64,000 nt of DNA from Cellulophaga sp. L1A9 (GCF_009797025.1 NZ_CP047027.1:806001-870000), one strand, 5' to 3'. Counted from the stretch's first letter, positions 52,807 through 62,489 are shown. Made by a program: numbers and translations. Notes: a model not told the origin generated them from the sequence alone.

Positions 52807-53715
52807 ATGCAAGAGAATTACTTAGCCAAATGGCTCAATAATGAATTATCGGACACGGAACTCGAAGCCTTTGAAAAGTCTGACGAGTATACTGCGTATA
52901 AAAAAATAGCAAGTGTATCTAGTACCCTAGAAGCTCCTGAATTTGATGTTGAAAAAGCATTGGCAGAAAGTAAACTAGGACGCACTACTTCTAAAGGGAA
53001 AGTTATAAAGCTTAATCCTTTTAAGAAATTTACAAGTATTGCTGCAGCTATTGTGCTTTTCATTGCTGGAGCCTATTTCTTTATAAATACGAATGAGCAG
53101 ATAGAAACAGCCCTAGCACAAACAGAACTTATTACATTACCTGATGCTTCAGAGGTTGTTTTAAATGCCGATTCAAAAATAGAATACAGCATAAAGAATT
53201 GGGATAAAAAGAGGCATCTTACCCTTAACGGAGAAGCTTATTTTAAAGTTGCCAAAGGGAAAAAATTTACAGTAGAAACTTCTGCAGGAACCATTCAAGT
53301 ATTAGGAACACAATTTAACATTACAAACAGACCTAACTATTTTAAAGTCACTTGTTTTGAAGGTTTAGTAAGTGTTACTCATAAAAATGAAACTATAAAA
53401 TTACCCGCAGGAACTTCATTCCTAGTTCTAAATGATCAGATTATTTCAACAGAAGCACCTAAAACAAATAAACCTTCTTGGATTGACAACGAAAGTACCT
53501 TTACAAGTATTCCATTAACTTTTGTTTTAGCAGAATTAGAACGCCAATACAACATTAGCATTATATCAAATACTATAGATACGAATACTTTATTCACAGG
53601 AACGTTCACTAATAAAAATATAGACTCAGCATTAAAAAGTATTTGTGTTCCAAATAACATAACATATGCACTAGAAGGGAATAAAGTGATTTTACATGCT
53701 AAAAACGCAGAATAG
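52807..53715 (+). CDS. FecR-type anti-sigma factor
   Basis: 302 residues. The N-terminal ~70 residues are cytoplasmic (MQENYLAKWLNNELSDTELEAF, sigma-binding). One membrane helix lies at ~76-93 (FTSIAAAIVLFIAGAYFFI). The periplasmic FecR domain is at ~105-205 (ITLPDASEVVLNADSKIEY, LTLNGEAYFKVAKGKKFTVET, GTQFNI). The C-terminal STN-like DUF4974 segment is at ~230-298 (FTSIPLTFVLAELERQYNISI, FTGTFTNKNIDSAL). It relays the receptor's signal to the sigma factor. Its end overlaps the receptor gene by 20 bases. Confidence 0.95.
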   Translation: MQENYLAKWLNNELSDTELEAFEKSDEYTAYKKIASVSSTLEAPEFDVEKALAESKLGRTTSKGKVIKLNPFKKFTSIAAAIVLFIAGAYFFINTNEQIETALAQTELITLPDASEVVLNADSKIEYSIKNWDKKRHLTLNGEAYFKVAKGKKFTVETSAGTIQVLGTQFNITNRPNYFKVTCFEGLVSVTHKNETIKLPAGTSFLVLNDQIISTEAPKTNKPSWIDNESTFTSIPLTFVLAELERQYNISIISNTIDTNTLFTGTFTNKNIDSALKSICVPNNITYALEGNKVILHAKNAE

Positions 53716-56251
53716 TACCTTAACTCTCTTTTTAATTGCTGTAGTATTCTTCTCTTCCTTAAGTATTTCAGGGCAAGAAGATAAGGCTACACAGATTTCA
53801 CTTAGAAGCTATTTAAATCAAATAGAAAAAAACTTTTCTGTAAAATTTTCATTTGCAGATAACACTATTAATAGCATTTTAATTCATTCTCAAGAATTTA
53901 ATGAGCTGGAGGCTGCCATTCAGTACATTGAAACAGAAACACCTTTAGATTTAAAAAAAATAGATGCCCGATACTATACTATTTCTAAAAGTATGCTTTC
54001 TATTTGCGCTAAAGTTTTAGATAATTTTGAGCAAAACACCTTGCGTAATGCGAGCATTAAAGTTTTAGAACAAGGCATTTCTACCATTACTGACGACAGC
54101 GGAAATTTCTATTTAAACAACATTCCTAAGGCATCCATTATTGAAATTAGACATGTTGGTTTCAAACCCTTATTCATTAAGGCAGAAGAACTAGAATACC
54201 GCGAAGTTTGCAAGACCCTTTTGTTGGCTCAAAATATTCAACAATTAGAAGAAGTTATTATCTATAAATTTTTAACCACTGGATTAGAAAAACAAGATGA
54301 CGCGAGTATTGTTTTGAACACTGATGATTTCGGGATTCTCCCAGGTCTAATAGAGCCAGATGTTTTACAAACCATACAAGCACTACCCGGAATAAAGAGT
54401 ATAGATGAAACGGTTTCTGATATTAATGTTCGCGGCGGTACTAACGACCAAAATTTGATACTTTGGGAAGGTATAAAAATGTATCAATCCGGGCATTTCT
54501 TTGGCTTGATATCTGCTTTTAACCCGTACCTAACAGATAAAGTTACACTTATAAAAAACGGTTCAAGTGCTGCTTTTGGAGATGGCGTAAGTAGTATTTT
54601 AGATATGCGCACAAAGAACACCATTACCAACGAACTATATGGTGGCGCAGGAATTAACCTATTAAGTGGTGATGCTTACGGACAAATCCCCCTCAAAGAG
54701 AATCTAGCATTTCAGTTTTCAGGGAGACGCTCCATTACAGATCTTTTAAATACACCTACATACAACCAGTTTTACGAAAGAGCTTTTCAAGACACCGAAA
54801 TTAGAGGCAATGAACCTAACCAGGAAAATATCGTTAGACATGAAGACTTCTATTTTTATGATTTTACGGGGAAATTATTATATGACATTTCCCAGAAACA
54901 TAAAGCGCGTGTCAGTTTTATCGCCATAAATAACTTATTAGAATACACCGCATTAAACACCAATACTACAGAAACGACCAATAGTAAATTAATGCAGACT
55001 AACTTTTCTATAGGCGGTTACCTAAAAAGCACATGGAGTTCTAATTTCTCCACGCAATTAAATGCTTATTACACTTCTTATCATCTAGATTCAGAAAATT
55101 TTACTTCTGAAAACGACCAACAATTACTTCAAAATAACGAAGTTTTAGAAACTGCCGTTCAGCTAGAGTCTAACTACAATTTCTCTGAGCTATTAGCTTG
55201 GGAAAATGGATACGAGTTTAAAGAAGTAGGCATTATAAACTTAACGAATGTAACGCAACCCCCGTTCCGAAGTAATGTAAAAGGGGTTATTAGAACGCAC
55301 GCTTTATTTTCAGAACTTACCTACGCCTCTGAAAATGAAAAACTTTGGGCTAGAGCGGGTGTACGTGCAAACTACATTGAAAATTTAGCAACCTTTGAAA
55401 AACTCATTCTAGAACCACGTTTAAACGTAAACTATAAAGTAGCCCGTAATTTTAAGGTTGAGCTGCAAGGTGAGTTTAAGAATCAGACCACAAACCAAAT
55501 CATTGATTTGAAACAAAATTTTCTAGGAATTGAAAAAAGAAGATGGGTTTTATCTAATGAAGAAGATTTACCTATTACCCGAAGTAAACAAGTTTCCTTG
55601 GGCTTAAATTATGACAAAAACAAAATCTATATTGGCTTAGAAGGGTTTTATAAATATGTAAATGGCATTAGCACTACCACACAAGGTTTTCAGAATGAAG
55701 ATCAATTTAATGGAGAAATTGGGGAATATGCCGCTAGGGGATTTGAATTTTTAATTAACCAAAAAACAAAAAACCTTAGTAACTGGTTGACCTATACGTA
55801 TAATAAAAATGATTACACATTTGATTTGTTAAGTCCCACTACATTTCCTAATAATTTAGACATTAGACACACTATCACTTTTGCAAGCACTTATACCTAT
55901 CAGAATCTAAAATTAGGTCTTGGTCTTAATTACAGAACAGGAAGGCCGTATACGAAGCCACAAGAAGACGGCAACCCTATAAACACCTTTGTTTTTCCGA
56001 GTACTATAAATTACGAAGACGCTAATAACAGTAGATTACCAGAATACCTAAGAGTAGATGCATCTGCTATTTATGATTTTAAAATTAATCGAAATATAAA
56101 AGCATCGGTTGGCACATCGCTATTAAATTTGTTAGACCATAAAAATATTTTGAATAGATATTACCGATTGAATGACCAAGATGAAATAGAAACCATCGAA
56201 AGTGTTTCGTTAGGGATTACCCCAAACTTTAGCTTTCGAATGTTCTTTTAA
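53696..56251 (+). CDS. STN-domain TonB-dependent outer-membrane transducer
   Basis: 851 residues. A signal peptide (1-~26, ending SISG) is followed by a secretin/TonB N-terminal STN signalling domain (~33-98, ISLRSYLNQIEKNFSVKFSF). A carboxypeptidase-like beta-sandwich comes next (~104-185, GISTITDDSGNFYLNNIP). The plug is DVLQTIQALPGIKSIDETVSDINVRGG, with IKNGSSAAFGDGVSSILDMRT at its end. The beta-barrel ends in aromatic FSFRMFF. No SusD-like partner is encoded next to it. The ligand is unknown. It overlaps fecR by 20 bases, and its stop directly abuts the stop of the convergent MtfA-like gene. Confidence 0.94.
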   Translation: MLKTQNSTLTLFLIAVVFFSSLSISGQEDKATQISLRSYLNQIEKNFSVKFSFADNTINSILIHSQEFNELEAAIQYIETETPLDLKKIDARYYTISKSMLSICAKVLDNFEQNTLRNASIKVLEQGISTITDDSGNFYLNNIPKASIIEIRHVGFKPLFIKAEELEYREVCKTLLLAQNIQQLEEVIIYKFLTTGLEKQDDASIVLNTDDFGILPGLIEPDVLQTIQALPGIKSIDETVSDINVRGGTNDQNLILWEGIKMYQSGHFFGLISAFNPYLTDKVTLIKNGSSAAFGDGVSSILDMRTKNTITNELYGGAGINLLSGDAYGQIPLKENLAFQFSGRRSITDLLNTPTYNQFYERAFQDTEIRGNEPNQENIVRHEDFYFYDFTGKLLYDISQKHKARVSFIAINNLLEYTALNTNTTETTNSKLMQTNFSIGGYLKSTWSSNFSTQLNAYYTSYHLDSENFTSENDQQLLQNNEVLETAVQLESNYNFSELLAWENGYEFKEVGIINLTNVTQPPFRSNVKGVIRTHALFSELTYASENEKLWARAGVRANYIENLATFEKLILEPRLNVNYKVARNFKVELQGEFKNQTTNQIIDLKQNFLGIEKRRWVLSNEEDLPITRSKQVSLGLNYDKNKIYIGLEGFYKYVNGISTTTQGFQNEDQFNGEIGEYAARGFEFLINQKTKNLSNWLTYTYNKNDYTFDLLSPTTFPNNLDIRHTITFASTYTYQNLKLGLGLNYRTGRPYTKPQEDGNPINTFVFPSTINYEDANNSRLPEYLRVDASAIYDFKINRNIKASVGTSLLNLLDHKNILNRYYRLNDQDEIETIESVSLGITPNFSFRMFF

Positions 56252-57028
56252 CTACACTTCAAAAGGCTTATGAAAATCAAAATTCAACATCTTTCTTAAG
56301 ATCAAATAAATTTCAGGAAATTCTTGTCTAAATTCTAAAGGTGTTTCTACATAATTTTCTACGGCCACAGCAAAAAATTCTTGAATATTTGCTTTGCTAT
56401 AGGCTCTAAAATATGAGCTCTCTTCAAATTTCTGTTGAAATAGCACGGAATCATATACAGCAGCTAACAAATCCATCTGCTTACGAAAATTTCTGTTTTC
56501 AAAATTTCGTTCTAAAATAGCATTAAAACTTAAGGCATGTGCAAACTCATGAACCCCTAAGTTTTTATTGTCGTTAGGAATTTCAAAACCTTGTTTTACG
56601 TGTGCTGCAGAAAAAACAATAGTTTTTAATCCCGGGTTATATTCTCCTATATGGTTCCGGCGGTTTAGTTTAGAAAAATATTGATTTGGATAAATAATTA
56701 AGCGCTCTATTGCAGGAATTTTATACCTTTTAAAACCTAGCGTTAAAATTGTGGCCGTAGCGCTTAATAGCAAAGCCATATCTTCTTGTCTTGGGGTTAT
56801 CCCATGAAAGATAAATTGCTTATCTCTTCGAAACCGAAGCAGACGATATTCAAATTTCTGTTTTTGCTGATTGGATAGTTTTTTGTAAACCGGAAAATTA
56901 TTGAGAATAATTTTCTTTTCAGAAATGGTAAGCGGTGCTAATCTAGAAAAATTATGCTGATATGTATCTCGAATGAGATATAAGAAATATGTGGCAAATG
57001 CAATGACAAACAAAACAGGAATCCACAT
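56252..57028 (-). CDS. MtfA-family zinc peptidase with N-terminal membrane anchor
   Basis: 258 residues. One N-terminal membrane helix (WIPVLFVIAFATYFLYLI) is followed by an MtfA-type domain: FPVYKKLSNQQKQKFEYRLLRFRRDKQF, ATILTLGF, and the zinc site GVHEFAHALSF (HExxH), with AYSKANIQEFFAVAVENYVETP supplying the later Glu ligand. In E. coli MtfA responds to the Mlc regulator of glucose uptake; that role need not apply here. The stop codon abuts that of the TonB receptor gene. It lies 15 bases after argS on the same strand. Confidence 0.9.
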   Translation of the reverse strand: MWIPVLFVIAFATYFLYLIRDTYQHNFSRLAPLTISEKKIILNNFPVYKKLSNQQKQKFEYRLLRFRRDKQFIFHGITPRQEDMALLLSATATILTLGFKRYKIPAIERLIIYPNQYFSKLNRRNHIGEYNPGLKTIVFSAAHVKQGFEIPNDNKNLGVHEFAHALSFNAILERNFENRNFRKQMDLLAAVYDSVLFQQKFEESSYFRAYSKANIQEFFAVAVENYVETPLEFRQEFPEIYLILRKMLNFDFHKPFEV

Positions 57029-57043
57029 ATTTCTTAGCTTAAA

Positions 57044-58822
57044 CTACATACGCTCAGGAACTTCTATTCCTAACAATTTAAATGAAGATTGAATAACCTC
57101 ACTCACTTTTTTAGACAATTGCACTCTGAATGCTTTCTTATTTTCATCTTCTTCTCCTAAGATAGATACATTTTGGTAGAATGAGTTAAACTCTTTTACC
57201 AAGTCATACGTATAATTCGCTATTAAAGCCGGACTGTAATTAGCGGCCGCTAACTGAATAGCTTCAGGATACCCCTGTAGTTGTTTTATTAATTCTTTCT
57301 CCTTTTCATGAAGCGCTGTTAACCCATCAAAACCATTCAAACTTAACTCTTCTGCTTTACGTAGAATAGATTGAATTCTTGCATAGGTATACTGTATAAA
57401 CGGCCCCGTATTTCCCTGAAAATCTACAGATTCTTCAGGATTAAATAAGATTCGTTTTTTAGGATCTACTTTTAAAATGTAATATTTTAAAGCACCTAAG
57501 CCAATCATTTTATATAAACTTTGCTTTTCAGCATCAGAATAATCTTCTAGCTTTCCTAATTCTTGAGAAATTTCACCTGCAGTAGTCGTCATATCTTGCA
57601 TTAAATCATCTGCATCTACAACTGTACCTTCTCTACTCTTCATTTTTCCGCTTGGTAAATCTACCATCCCATAACTTAAATGGAATAAATTTTCTGACCA
57701 AGAGAAACCTAATTTCTTTAAGATTAAAAACAATACTTTAAAATGATAATCTTGTTCATTCCCTACGGTATACACCATACCACTCACCTCAGGATGATCT
57801 TTTACACGCTGTATAGCAGTACCTATATCCTGAGTCATATACACTGCAGTACCATCAGAACGCAATACAATCTTCTCATCTAGACCTTCATCTGTCAAAT
57901 CTATCCAAACGCTACCATCGTCTTTTTTAAAGAAAACACCTTTTTCTAAACCAGCTGCAACAACATCTTTTCCTAATAAATAGGTATCACTCTCATAATA
58001 TAAGGTATCAAAATCTACTCCTAAATTCTTATAAGTAACTTCAAAACCAGCATAAACCCATTGGTTCATAGTCTTCCAAAGTGTAACCACTTCTTCATCT
58101 CCTGCCTCCCACTTTAAAAGCATTTGTTGTGCTTCTAATAATATTGGCGCTTGTTTTTCTGCAGCTTCTTTAGCTAAACCACCCGCTATTAAATTGGCAA
58201 TTTCTTCTTTGTATGCTTTATCAAAAGCTACATAGTAATTACCAACCAACTTATCCCCCTTTAAACCAGTACTTTCAGGAGTTTCCCCTTTTCCAAACTT
58301 CTGCCAAGCCAACATACTTTTACAAATATGGATCCCTCGGTCATTAATAATTTGGGTTTTGTATACTTTTTTACCTGAGGCTTTTAATATTTCCGCAACG
58401 GAATAACCTAATAAATTATTTCTGATATGCCCTAAATGCAATGGCTTGTTTGTGTTTGGTGATGAATATTCTACCATCACAGCATTTGCTGTATCCGGAG
58501 CTACATGACCAAAAGTTACATTTGCATCAATGGCTTTAAAATCTGCCAAGTAATATGCATCACTAATCACAAGATTTAAGAACCCTTTGATGACATTAAA
58601 CCCAGTAACTTCAGCAACCTCTTCTACCAAATAAGCACCAATTTCGTTACCAATTTGTACCGGATTGCCTTTTACAACACGTAGCATTGGAAACACAACG
58701 ATAGTGATATCTCCTTCAAAATCTTTGCGTGTTGGTTGAAATTCAACCGATGGTAATTCTGCTTTAAATAATGTTGAAACCGCTTCTTTAACCTTGGTTT
58801 CTAATACGTTCTGGATATTCAT
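57044..58822 (-). CDS. argS: arginyl-tRNA synthetase
   Basis: A 592-residue class I synthetase charging tRNA-Arg. The start is the ATG at 58820-58822 (MNIQNVLETKV); a TTG six codons upstream is in frame but unneeded. The HIGH-type motif is NKPLHLGHIRNN at about residue 128. The KMSKS region appears as PSGKMKSREGTVV. The C-terminal anticodon-binding DALR domain ends SSFKLLGIEVPERM. A TAGTTTTG -7 box lies 22 bases upstream. The motifs and length are standard. Confidence 0.98.
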   Translation of the reverse strand: MNIQNVLETKVKEAVSTLFKAELPSVEFQPTRKDFEGDITIVVFPMLRVVKGNPVQIGNEIGAYLVEEVAEVTGFNVIKGFLNLVISDAYYLADFKAIDANVTFGHVAPDTANAVMVEYSSPNTNKPLHLGHIRNNLLGYSVAEILKASGKKVYKTQIINDRGIHICKSMLAWQKFGKGETPESTGLKGDKLVGNYYVAFDKAYKEEIANLIAGGLAKEAAEKQAPILLEAQQMLLKWEAGDEEVVTLWKTMNQWVYAGFEVTYKNLGVDFDTLYYESDTYLLGKDVVAAGLEKGVFFKKDDGSVWIDLTDEGLDEKIVLRSDGTAVYMTQDIGTAIQRVKDHPEVSGMVYTVGNEQDYHFKVLFLILKKLGFSWSENLFHLSYGMVDLPSGKMKSREGTVVDADDLMQDMTTTAGEISQELGKLEDYSDAEKQSLYKMIGLGALKYYILKVDPKKRILFNPEESVDFQGNTGPFIQYTYARIQSILRKAEELSLNGFDGLTALHEKEKELIKQLQGYPEAIQLAAANYSPALIANYTYDLVKEFNSFYQNVSILGEEDENKKAFRVQLSKKVSEVIQSSFKLLGIEVPERM

Positions 58823-58844
58823 GATTATTTGACTTATCAATTTG

Positions 58845-58852
58845 CAAAACTA
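58845..58852 (-). promoter_or_regulatory. TAGTTTTG -7 box of argS
   Basis: An exact TAnnTTTG match on the minus strand, 22 bases before the argS ATG, in the divergent gap with the 58931 gene. Confidence 0.5.
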
Positions 58853-58930
58853 AACATTTTTTGTCCTTTTAATAGTATATTAAGATTTAAACCACTCGTA
58901 ATAGCTTAACTTTATAAGAAATATTACATC

Positions 58931-59122
58931 ATGATAGATTTTCAAAAAGTATTTGCGCAGATTGATTCTCCTAGCTTAAGGAAAATAGCTACATCATTAG
59001 CCTCTTTTTTTAATGATTTAGTACAATCATTTTGTAATGACAAAGACGGTTCTGGTAAAAAAGTACAGTATTTAGCACAACGTGTTGACGGTAAAAAAGT
59101 ACCTGTTAATAGAAAATTATAA
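58931..59122 (+). CDS. small protein of unknown function, first gene of a four-gene operon
   Basis: 63 residues. The N-terminal half is probably helical (FQKVFAQIDSPSLRKIATSLASFFNDLVQSF). The C-terminal half is basic and Gly/Lys-rich (KDGSGKKVQYLAQRVDGKKVPVNRKL). No signal peptide or membrane helix. Only 3 bases separate it from the next gene. A near-consensus TAACTTTA lies upstream. No family recognised; reality is supported by tight packing with the three following genes. Confidence 0.6.
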   Translation: MIDFQKVFAQIDSPSLRKIATSLASFFNDLVQSFCNDKDGSGKKVQYLAQRVDGKKVPVNRKL

Positions 59123-59125
59123 CCT

Positions 59126-59551
59126 ATGCTTGTTAATGTATCGTACAATAACAAAGAGGTAACCCGAAAAGTAGATGATTTAGTAGGCAAACCTTTTCCA
59201 TTAAAAGAACGGTGGGCTATGAAAGGCATAGGCTCACCTAAATTATTTATTACCGAAACCAGTATTGAGATTCGTAATTTACTACTACTTGATAACAATA
59301 CTGATTCTTGTAATGTAGAATTACGTCCAAAAGGAATAATCGTTCGGTTTCGATCTTTATTAGAAACTTTCGCATTGGTAATCCCCTACTATAAACTATC
59401 TATTTATAAAGGAGATTTTGCGGTATATTCCATTTTTAAAGATCACTATTTCATTAAAGTCAAATCGGACACAAAAGCAATTCAAAATTATTTTAAAAAA
59501 ATTCTAGATTATAAAATCGAAAATACACCTACTTCCATAACAGACCTTTAA
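59126..59551 (+). CDS. conserved-looking protein of unknown function
   Basis: A 141-residue soluble protein, strand-rich in the middle (KLFITETSIEIRNLLLLDNN, VELRPKGIIVRFRSLLETFALVIPYYKLSIYKGDFAVYSIF) with a C-terminal helix (IQNYFKKILDYKIE). The strands-then-helix order resembles PH-like or GRAM-like folds, but this is only an impression. It lies 3 bases after the small first gene and 11 bases before the SDR/DUF2867 gene, so all are one transcript. Confidence 0.7.
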   Translation: MLVNVSYNNKEVTRKVDDLVGKPFPLKERWAMKGIGSPKLFITETSIEIRNLLLLDNNTDSCNVELRPKGIIVRFRSLLETFALVIPYYKLSIYKGDFAVYSIFKDHYFIKVKSDTKAIQNYFKKILDYKIENTPTSITDL

Positions 59552-59562
59552 ACCCAATCTTT

Positions 59563-60990
59563 ATGAAAATACTACTCACAGGTGCAAATGGCTATATTGG
59601 TATGCGATTATTACCACAGCTTCTGGAGTTAGGTCACGAAGTTGTTTGTGCCGTTAGAGACGAAAGTCGCCTATCCGTAGACAAAGAAACTAGAGCTCAA
59701 ATTGAAGTTATAGAATTAGATTTACTAAATAATTTTTCATCTGGTAAGATTCCCCAAGATATTGATATTGCTTATTTTTTAATACACTCTATGAGTTCTT
59801 CTACTCAGGATTTTGACAAACAAGAAGCAATAACTGCACATAACTTTAACGCCTATATGGCAGAAACAAAAGTGCAACAAGTTATCTACTTAAGCGGAAT
59901 TGTCAATGACAAAGAGCTCTCTAAACATTTGAGTTCTCGTAAAAATGTTGAAGACATTCTTTACCAAGGCGCTTTTAACCTTACGGTTCTAAGAGCCGGA
60001 ATTATTGTAGGTTCGGGAAGTTCTTCTTTTGAAATTATACGGGATTTATGTGAGAAATTACCTTTTATGATTACTCCAAAATGGGTCCTTACAAAAACAC
60101 AACCCATTGCCATTAGAGATGTTATTTCTTATTTAACAGGGGTAATTGGTAACGAAAAAACATATAACGATTCTTTTGATATTGCTGGCCCCAATGTATT
60201 AACGTACAAAGAAATGCTACATCAATATGCAAAAGCCCGTGGCTTCAAGAACTGGATTGTAACGGTACCGATCATGACGCCTAAACTCTCCTCTTATTGG
60301 TTATATTTTGTCACTTCTACGTCCTATAAGCTTGCCATAAACCTTGTGGATAGTATGAAAATGGAGGTTGTCGCGAAAGATCAACGTTTACAAGATATCC
60401 TACATATAACCCCTTTCTCTTACAGCGAGGCGATTGATATGGCGTTCAAAAAAATTGAACAAAATTTAGTTGTAAGTAGTTGGAAAGATAGTATGGTTAG
60501 TGGGCGCTTTCGGAAGAATTTAGAAAAGTATATTCAAGTACCTAAATATGGGGTGCTTACAGACAAGAAATCAATGAAACTTGATGATCCTGAATTAGCA
60601 TTTCAAAACATCTGGAAAATTGGTGGAGAGACAGGCTGGTATTATGCCAATTGGTTGTGGAAAATAAGAGGCTTTATGGACAAACTTTCTGGCGGTGTAG
60701 GATTACGACGCGGAAGAACACATCCTGACAAAATTTATACTGGCGATGCGCTCGATTTTTGGCGTGTACTGCTGGCCGATAAAAAGAACAAACGATTGCT
60801 CTTATTTGCCGAAATGCGCTTACCAGGTGAGGCTTGGTTAGAATTTGAAATTGACCAAAGTAATGTATTGCATCAAACAGCGACTTTTAGACCTCGCGGA
60901 CTTAGAGGTAGATTATACTGGTATAGTATTTTACCCTTTCACTTTTTTATTTTCGGTGGAATGCTTCGAGGAATTGCGACAAAAAAATAG
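59563..60990 (+). CDS. NAD(P)-binding SDR-type protein with C-terminal DUF2867 domain
   Basis: 475 residues. The N-terminal ~300 residues form an atypical SDR: MKILLTGANGYIGMRLLPQLLELGH (dinucleotide loop GANGYIG), a YFLIHSM strand, YLSGIVND, and VLRAGIIVGSGSSSF. The C-terminal ~150 residues match DUF2867: WKIGGETGWYYANWLWKIRGFMDKLSGGVGLRRGRTHP, then LDFWRVLLADKKNKRLLLFAEMRLPGEAWLEF. A hydrophobic end (WYSILPFHFFIFGGML) may associate with membrane. The role is unknown; it may modify a lipid or quinone. A BCCT transporter gene follows after 8 bases. Confidence 0.88.
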   Translation: MKILLTGANGYIGMRLLPQLLELGHEVVCAVRDESRLSVDKETRAQIEVIELDLLNNFSSGKIPQDIDIAYFLIHSMSSSTQDFDKQEAITAHNFNAYMAETKVQQVIYLSGIVNDKELSKHLSSRKNVEDILYQGAFNLTVLRAGIIVGSGSSSFEIIRDLCEKLPFMITPKWVLTKTQPIAIRDVISYLTGVIGNEKTYNDSFDIAGPNVLTYKEMLHQYAKARGFKNWIVTVPIMTPKLSSYWLYFVTSTSYKLAINLVDSMKMEVVAKDQRLQDILHITPFSYSEAIDMAFKKIEQNLVVSSWKDSMVSGRFRKNLEKYIQVPKYGVLTDKKSMKLDDPELAFQNIWKIGGETGWYYANWLWKIRGFMDKLSGGVGLRRGRTHPDKIYTGDALDFWRVLLADKKNKRLLLFAEMRLPGEAWLEFEIDQSNVLHQTATFRPRGLRGRLYWYSILPFHFFIFGGMLRGIATKK

Positions 60991-60998
60991 CAACTAAT

Positions 60999-62486
60999 TT
61001 GAAACTAAAAGCACTATTAAAGAATCCATTACTGACTGTATCTGTTGGTATTCTCTTAATCTTATCTTTGATCGCATTTTTCGCTACAGAAACGAGCTAT
61101 GCTATAATTAGTGATTGGTCCTTATGGGTACGCACTTATTTTGGCTACTTTTATTTGTATTTAGGGCTAGCTTGCGTACTATTCTTACTTGCAATAGCAT
61201 TTTCTCCATTAGGTAAAATAAAGCTGGGTAAAACGGACGCAAAACCGGAATACTCTTTATGGTCTTGGATTGCTATGTTGTATAGTGCAGGAATGGGAGC
61301 CGGTATATTACTGAGAGCAGTACAAGAGCCAATTTACATGCAACAGAATCCGCCTTTTTCCTCAGGTTTAGCACCAGAAATTCTCGCCTTAGAATTTACG
61401 TTTTACCAATGGGGTTTTACAGCGTGGGCCTTTTATGGTTTGTTTGCCATGGTTATTGCTCACACATTATTTGTTCGAAATAAAAAAACTTTAATTAGCG
61501 AAACCGTTTCTAATACCATACCTAATAAGCGCCTATTATACGGGATTGACATTCTTACGATACTCACAACTATATTTGGGTTAATAGCTGCAATTGGTTT
61601 AGGAACCACTCAAATAAAGGGCGGTATTAATCATGTTTTCAAAGGCGATTTCAACTTAAGTCTAACAATCATACTCACCACCGTCATTGTAATTGTAGCA
61701 GCTTATAGTGCATGGAGGGGTGTAAATAAAGGCATAAAAATTATATCGAAACTAAATATAATAATTGCCTTAAGTCTGCTCGTATTTACGTTTATATTTA
61801 GTGATGTTCAGTTAATTACCACTAACTTTTTTAAAGCCACCTATTACTACATTGTAGATTTCATCCCTTTAAGTCTAGCTTTAGGAAGCTACAATCCTGG
61901 AATGAATTTCTTATCTGATTGGACTTTTTATTATTGGGCTTTTTGGCTGGCATGGGCACCATTTACTGGAATTTTTATTGCAAGAATATCAAAAGGAAGA
62001 ACTCTTAGACAACTCCTATTAGGCGTTTTAATCATCCCGTCTTTAGGAACATTTTTCTGGTTCTCTGTATTCGGAACTTCTGCTTACCAGCTCGTAGAAG
62101 CTTGGGGAAGTTATAACAATGAATTCGGAAATGTATTTTCTTCCATTTTCGTGTTCTTTGAGCACTATCCTTTGTCTTTTGTTTTAAACATAATAACACT
62201 CTTTTTATTGGCTAGCTTTTTAGTTACCTCTGTAGATTCTGCGGTTTTTGTATTGAGCATGTTTACAGACAGTGGCAAAAAGAACCCGAGTAAAAAACAC
62301 AGAATGTTATGGTCTGTAATTATTCTGATTGCCACTATTGCTTTATTAGTTTTAGGCGATGTAAAGCCTGAAATAGATGTGCTTACTGCTGTTCAGAAAC
62401 TATTAATAATAACCTCCTTACCGTTTGCTTTTTTTAGCATATTTATGGCATGGGTGTTTTTAAAAGATGTCTTGAAAAAAAAGTAG
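60999..62486 (+). CDS. BCCT-family betaine/choline/carnitine-type transporter, TTG start
   Basis: 495 residues with about 12 membrane helices. BCCT signatures are LWSWIAMLYSAGMGAGILLRAVQEPIYM (Gly-rich GMGAGI of TM3), FYQWGFTAWAFYGLFAMVIAH, and WTFYYWAFWLAWAPFTGIFIARISKGRTLRQ (aromatic substrate-box region and the cytoplasmic motif). The start is TTG at 60999-61001, 8 bases after the upstream stop; no ATG occurs before the first helix. It imports compatible solutes or quaternary amines by sodium or proton coupling; the exact substrate is not readable. It converges with the CtlX gene. Confidence 0.93.
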   Translation: MKLKALLKNPLLTVSVGILLILSLIAFFATETSYAIISDWSLWVRTYFGYFYLYLGLACVLFLLAIAFSPLGKIKLGKTDAKPEYSLWSWIAMLYSAGMGAGILLRAVQEPIYMQQNPPFSSGLAPEILALEFTFYQWGFTAWAFYGLFAMVIAHTLFVRNKKTLISETVSNTIPNKRLLYGIDILTILTTIFGLIAAIGLGTTQIKGGINHVFKGDFNLSLTIILTTVIVIVAAYSAWRGVNKGIKIISKLNIIIALSLLVFTFIFSDVQLITTNFFKATYYYIVDFIPLSLALGSYNPGMNFLSDWTFYYWAFWLAWAPFTGIFIARISKGRTLRQLLLGVLIIPSLGTFFWFSVFGTSAYQLVEAWGSYNNEFGNVFSSIFVFFEHYPLSFVLNIITLFLLASFLVTSVDSAVFVLSMFTDSGKKNPSKKHRMLWSVIILIATIALLVLGDVKPEIDVLTAVQKLLIITSLPFAFFSIFMAWVFLKDVLKKK

Positions 62487-62489
62487 CAT

